From CBW1002 sp046081905 (GTDB lineage Bacteria > Cyanobacteriota > Cyanobacteriia > PCC-6307 > Cyanobiaceae), in contig JBJTWS010000010.1 of assembly GCA_046081905.1 (NCBI GenBank), forward strand, positions 1 to 7,529: DNA of 7,529 nucleotides, given 5' to 3'. A program made the position numbers and the translations under genes. This document shows, in pieces, positions 6,187-7,529 of this stretch. How positions within the stretch are numbered: the stretch's first letter is position 1; every line of letters starts with the position of its first letter. The notes under the pieces are model-generated. The model was not told the origin of the DNA and searched no databases. It saw only the letters and a program-made list of their open reading frames with translations.

Positions 6187-6651
6187 GCGCCGCCGCCGGT
6201 GGGGGTGGGCCATCTCCAGGGCGGGCGCACCGGCCTCAGCGGTGCGGGGCGGCAGACCGCAGACCGGTCCGAGCGGCTCCGGCAGCTGCCAGGGGGGCGA
6301 GCGGAAGGGGGCACCGGCGGCTTCCGCCGCCTTCATGGCGGTGGGCTTGTAGTCGTGGGCGGAGCGGTGCAGGGCCATCTGCTCCCCCATGCGGCGCAGG
6401 TAGAGATCCTGGAACCAGTGGATCTGGCCGTGCTCGAAGGCCTCGCAGGCGGCCTGGAGGGAGGGGAAGCGCTCACTCACGAGGCCGCTGGGGGCGCACT
6501 GCTTCCACTCGAGGATCTCGCAGAAGCTGAGGCCGCGGCGCCACTGGCGCTGCTCGGAGAGGTAGCAGTGCTCCTCCGGGCCGTTGATCCAGAAGAGGTG
6601 GCCCCCCTCATCGATGAAATGACGGCCCTGCCGTTGCCTGATGCGAGCCAT
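6160..6651 (-). CDS. Conserved-looking hypothetical protein
   Basis: This 163-residue cytosolic protein starts at the ATG at 6651, preceded by GGGAG nine bases upstream (complement of 6661-6665). The N-terminal half is compact and rich in aromatic residues, His and Cys: MARIRQRQGRHF, then GHLFWINGPEEHCYLSEQRQ, WRRGLSFCEILEW, and a helical AACEAFEHGQIHWFQDLYLRRM (residues 67-88). This reads as a folded domain of about 100 residues, followed by a low-complexity Pro/Ala/Arg tail from about 114 that may be poorly conserved. I believe similar short proteins occur in picocyanobacteria but do not know a function. It has no transmembrane segment or signal peptide. It converges on uup, with which its final 27 bases overlap, and diverges from cp12 across 143 bases. 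The frame continues upstream of 6651 but without comparable sequence quality. Confidence 0.75.
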   Translation of the reverse strand: MARIRQRQGRHFIDEGGHLFWINGPEEHCYLSEQRQWRRGLSFCEILEWKQCAPSGLVSERFPSLQAACEAFEHGQIHWFQDLYLRRMGEQMALHRSAHDYKPTAMKAAEAAGAPFRSPPWQLPEPLGPVCGLPPRTAEAGAPALEMAHPHRRRRSGCQFAQL

Positions 6652-6794
6652 GAACGTGAACTCCCGCGGCGCCCTTCTCCTGCTGGTAGCCACGCCACAG
6701 CAGATGAGCAGCAGCGCACAGAGGCGCCCCGGCCCGGAGGCAGCCCCCGTAAGGTGAAACAGAAGATCTCCGGTGCGTGACGGCCGGCATTTGC
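6652..6794. other. Divergent intergenic region, hypothetical gene / cp12
   Basis: These 143 bases separate the start of the leftward hypothetical gene from the start of cp12 and should hold promoters for both. Apart from the GGGAG ribosome binding site for the leftward gene, I see no -35/-10 pair worth calling in either direction. Weak -10-like strings such as TAAGGT at 6750-6755 have no partner -35. Confidence 0.4.
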
Positions 6795-7013
6795 ATGAAC
6801 ACGATCGACGAGCACATCGAGAAGGATCAGAGCGAGATCGAAGCGGCCCGCGCATCCGGCGATCTGGCCAAGCTGCGCCACCTCGAGGAGGAGCTCAAGG
6901 ATCTCAAGGAGTACAAGGAGCACCACCCCGACGAGAGCAAAGACCCCACTTCGCTGGAGGTGTACTGCGATCTGAATCCCGAAGCTCCCGAGTGCCGCGT
7001 CTACGACGACTGA
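6795..7013 (+). CDS. cp12: Calvin cycle regulator CP12, short form
   Basis: This encodes a 72-residue CP12. CP12 is a small, largely disordered protein that in the dark or under oxidising conditions scaffolds GAPDH and phosphoribulokinase into an inactive complex, switching off the Calvin cycle. The C-terminal signature is clear: SLEVYCDLNPEAPECRVYDD (residues 53-72), with Cys58 and Cys67 as the GAPDH-binding disulfide pair and the terminal YDD that inserts into the GAPDH active site. The N-terminal half is a charged helix (about 2-43). It has neither the N-terminal cysteine pair nor a recognisable AWD_VEEL core, both found in many other CP12s, so phosphoribulokinase binding may differ. I chose the ATG at 6795; a GTG at 6777 would add only six residues. 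No clear ribosome binding site or promoter is visible in the 143-base gap upstream. It converges with obg. Confidence 0.95.
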   Translation: MNTIDEHIEKDQSEIEAARASGDLAKLRHLEEELKDLKEYKEHHPDESKDPTSLEVYCDLNPEAPECRVYDD

Positions 7014-7028
7014 TCGAAACCCGCCATT

Positions 7029-7120
7029 CCTGAGCGGAGCACCGCCCCTGGGCCAGGCTCCGCCAGGGAATTCCCTCCTGTCACGGCTCCGAAGCCACTG
7101 TTCAGGAGCTCCGGCTCAGG
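7029..7120. terminator. Inverted repeats between convergent cp12 and obg
   Basis: The gap between the two stop codons contains several inverted repeats. CCTGAGCGGAGC (7029-7040) is nearly complementary to GCTCCGGCTCAGG (7108-7120, one extra base), enclosing 67 bases. Inside lie CCCTGG (7046-7051) with CCAGGG (7063-7068), and the perfect 12-bp palindrome AGGGAATTCCCT (7065-7076). The obg stop codon lies in the outer right arm. Position suits a bidirectional transcription end, but no T-run follows any stem, so the terminator role is tentative. Confidence 0.4.
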
Positions 7121-7529
7121 CGTTACCCAGCTCCTGCCAGACGGAGGTCTTGAGGGGTTCAAGCCCCTGGGCCATGGCCGCCGAAATGTGCAGCACTGGC
7201 CGCTCAAGACGCTCTTCGATCCGGCTGGTGAGTGTCTCGAGGTCTTCGGAGCTGAGCAGTTCGATCTTGTTGAGCACCACCAGCCGAGGCCGCTCCTCCA
7301 GCCCGTGGCCGTAGGCGGCGAGTTCCTCCTCCACCACCGCCAGATCCGCCTCCACATCGGCGGCACCCGCATCCACCAGATGCAGCAGCAGCCGGGTGCG
7401 CTCGATGTGACGCAGGAAGTCGTGGCCGAGCCCCGCCCCCTGGGCGGCTCCGGCGATCAGGCCGGGAATGTCGGCGAACACGGGGCCATCGCCGCTGGGG
7501 CGCCGCACCACCCCCAGGTTCGGCACCAG
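7116..7529 (-). CDS. obg: Obg GTPase, C-terminal part
   Basis: The reverse strand enters from the right edge and encodes the last 137 residues of the ribosome-associated GTPase Obg (CgtA), which acts in late 50S assembly and stress signalling. The fragment opens with LVPNLGVV, the conserved segment after the P-loop that includes switch I. Then come G3 DIPG in FADIPGLIAGAAQGAGLGH, HIERTRLLLHLVD, G4 NKIE (complement of 7260-7271) and G5-like ISAA. The G4 motif ends in Glu rather than the usual Asp of NKxD, a conservative change. The N-terminal glycine-rich Obg fold and the P-loop lie outside the window. The protein ends shortly after the G domain, without the extra C-terminal domain of some Firmicute Obg proteins, as I expect for cyanobacteria. 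The stop is at 7116-7118, within an inverted repeat shared with the convergent cp12 side. Confidence 0.95.
   Translation of the reverse strand: MVPNLGVVRRPSGDGPVFADIPGLIAGAAQGAGLGHDFLRHIERTRLLLHLVDAGAADVEADLAVVEEELAAYGHGLEERPRLVVLNKIELLSSEDLETLTSRIEERLERPVLHISAAMAQGLEPLKTSVWQELGNA

Noticed and set aside
6199..6780. Rightward 193-codon frame opposite the hypothetical gene
   Set aside because: It is rich in Gly/Leu/Ala without motifs, while the opposite strand shows a ribosome binding site and a folded-looking protein.

Overview
The window looks like core chromosome of a high-GC picocyanobacterium, of the Cyanobium / freshwater or euryhaline Synechococcus type. Three genes point there: the N-terminus of photosystem II D1 (psbA), a short CP12 of the picocyanobacterial kind, and an obg-like GTPase. 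The gene set psbA, aspartoacylase, GST family, CP12, Obg also resembles, from memory, the arrangement around psbA in marine Prochlorococcus/Synechococcus. Base composition is strongly GC-rich, so long open frames occur by chance on both strands and most of them are shadows.

Layout. 1-135 (-): 5' end of psbA. 136-425: the psbA leader and promoter, with a striking upstream array of four TTCATGAA-type palindromes, then a GC-rich hairpin-forming stretch. 426-1514 (+): a 49-residue unrecognised protein with a good ribosome binding site, a small lipoprotein and a small exported protein. 1528-2485 (-): an aspartoacylase-family gene broken by an apparent 4-bp tandem duplication. 2570-6186 (+): a probable three-gene operon of a glutathionyl-hydroquinone reductase-like GST, a DUF2301-like membrane protein and a Uup-type ABC-F ATPase. 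6160-6651 (-): a conserved-looking hypothetical gene whose 3' end overlaps uup. 6795-7013 (+): cp12. 7116-7529 (-): the 3' part of obg, whose 5' end lies outside the window.

Functions. psbA and cp12 belong to photosynthesis: D1 to the photosystem II reaction centre, CP12 to redox/dark control of the Calvin cycle. The GST-like protein may handle oxidised quinones or their glutathione conjugates. Uup and Obg are ribosome/translation-associated NTPases. No mobile element, CRISPR array, tRNA or rRNA was seen. I found no convincing new multi-gene system. The most notable signals are the phased palindrome array upstream of psbA, the frameshift in the aspartoacylase gene and the 49-residue small gene.
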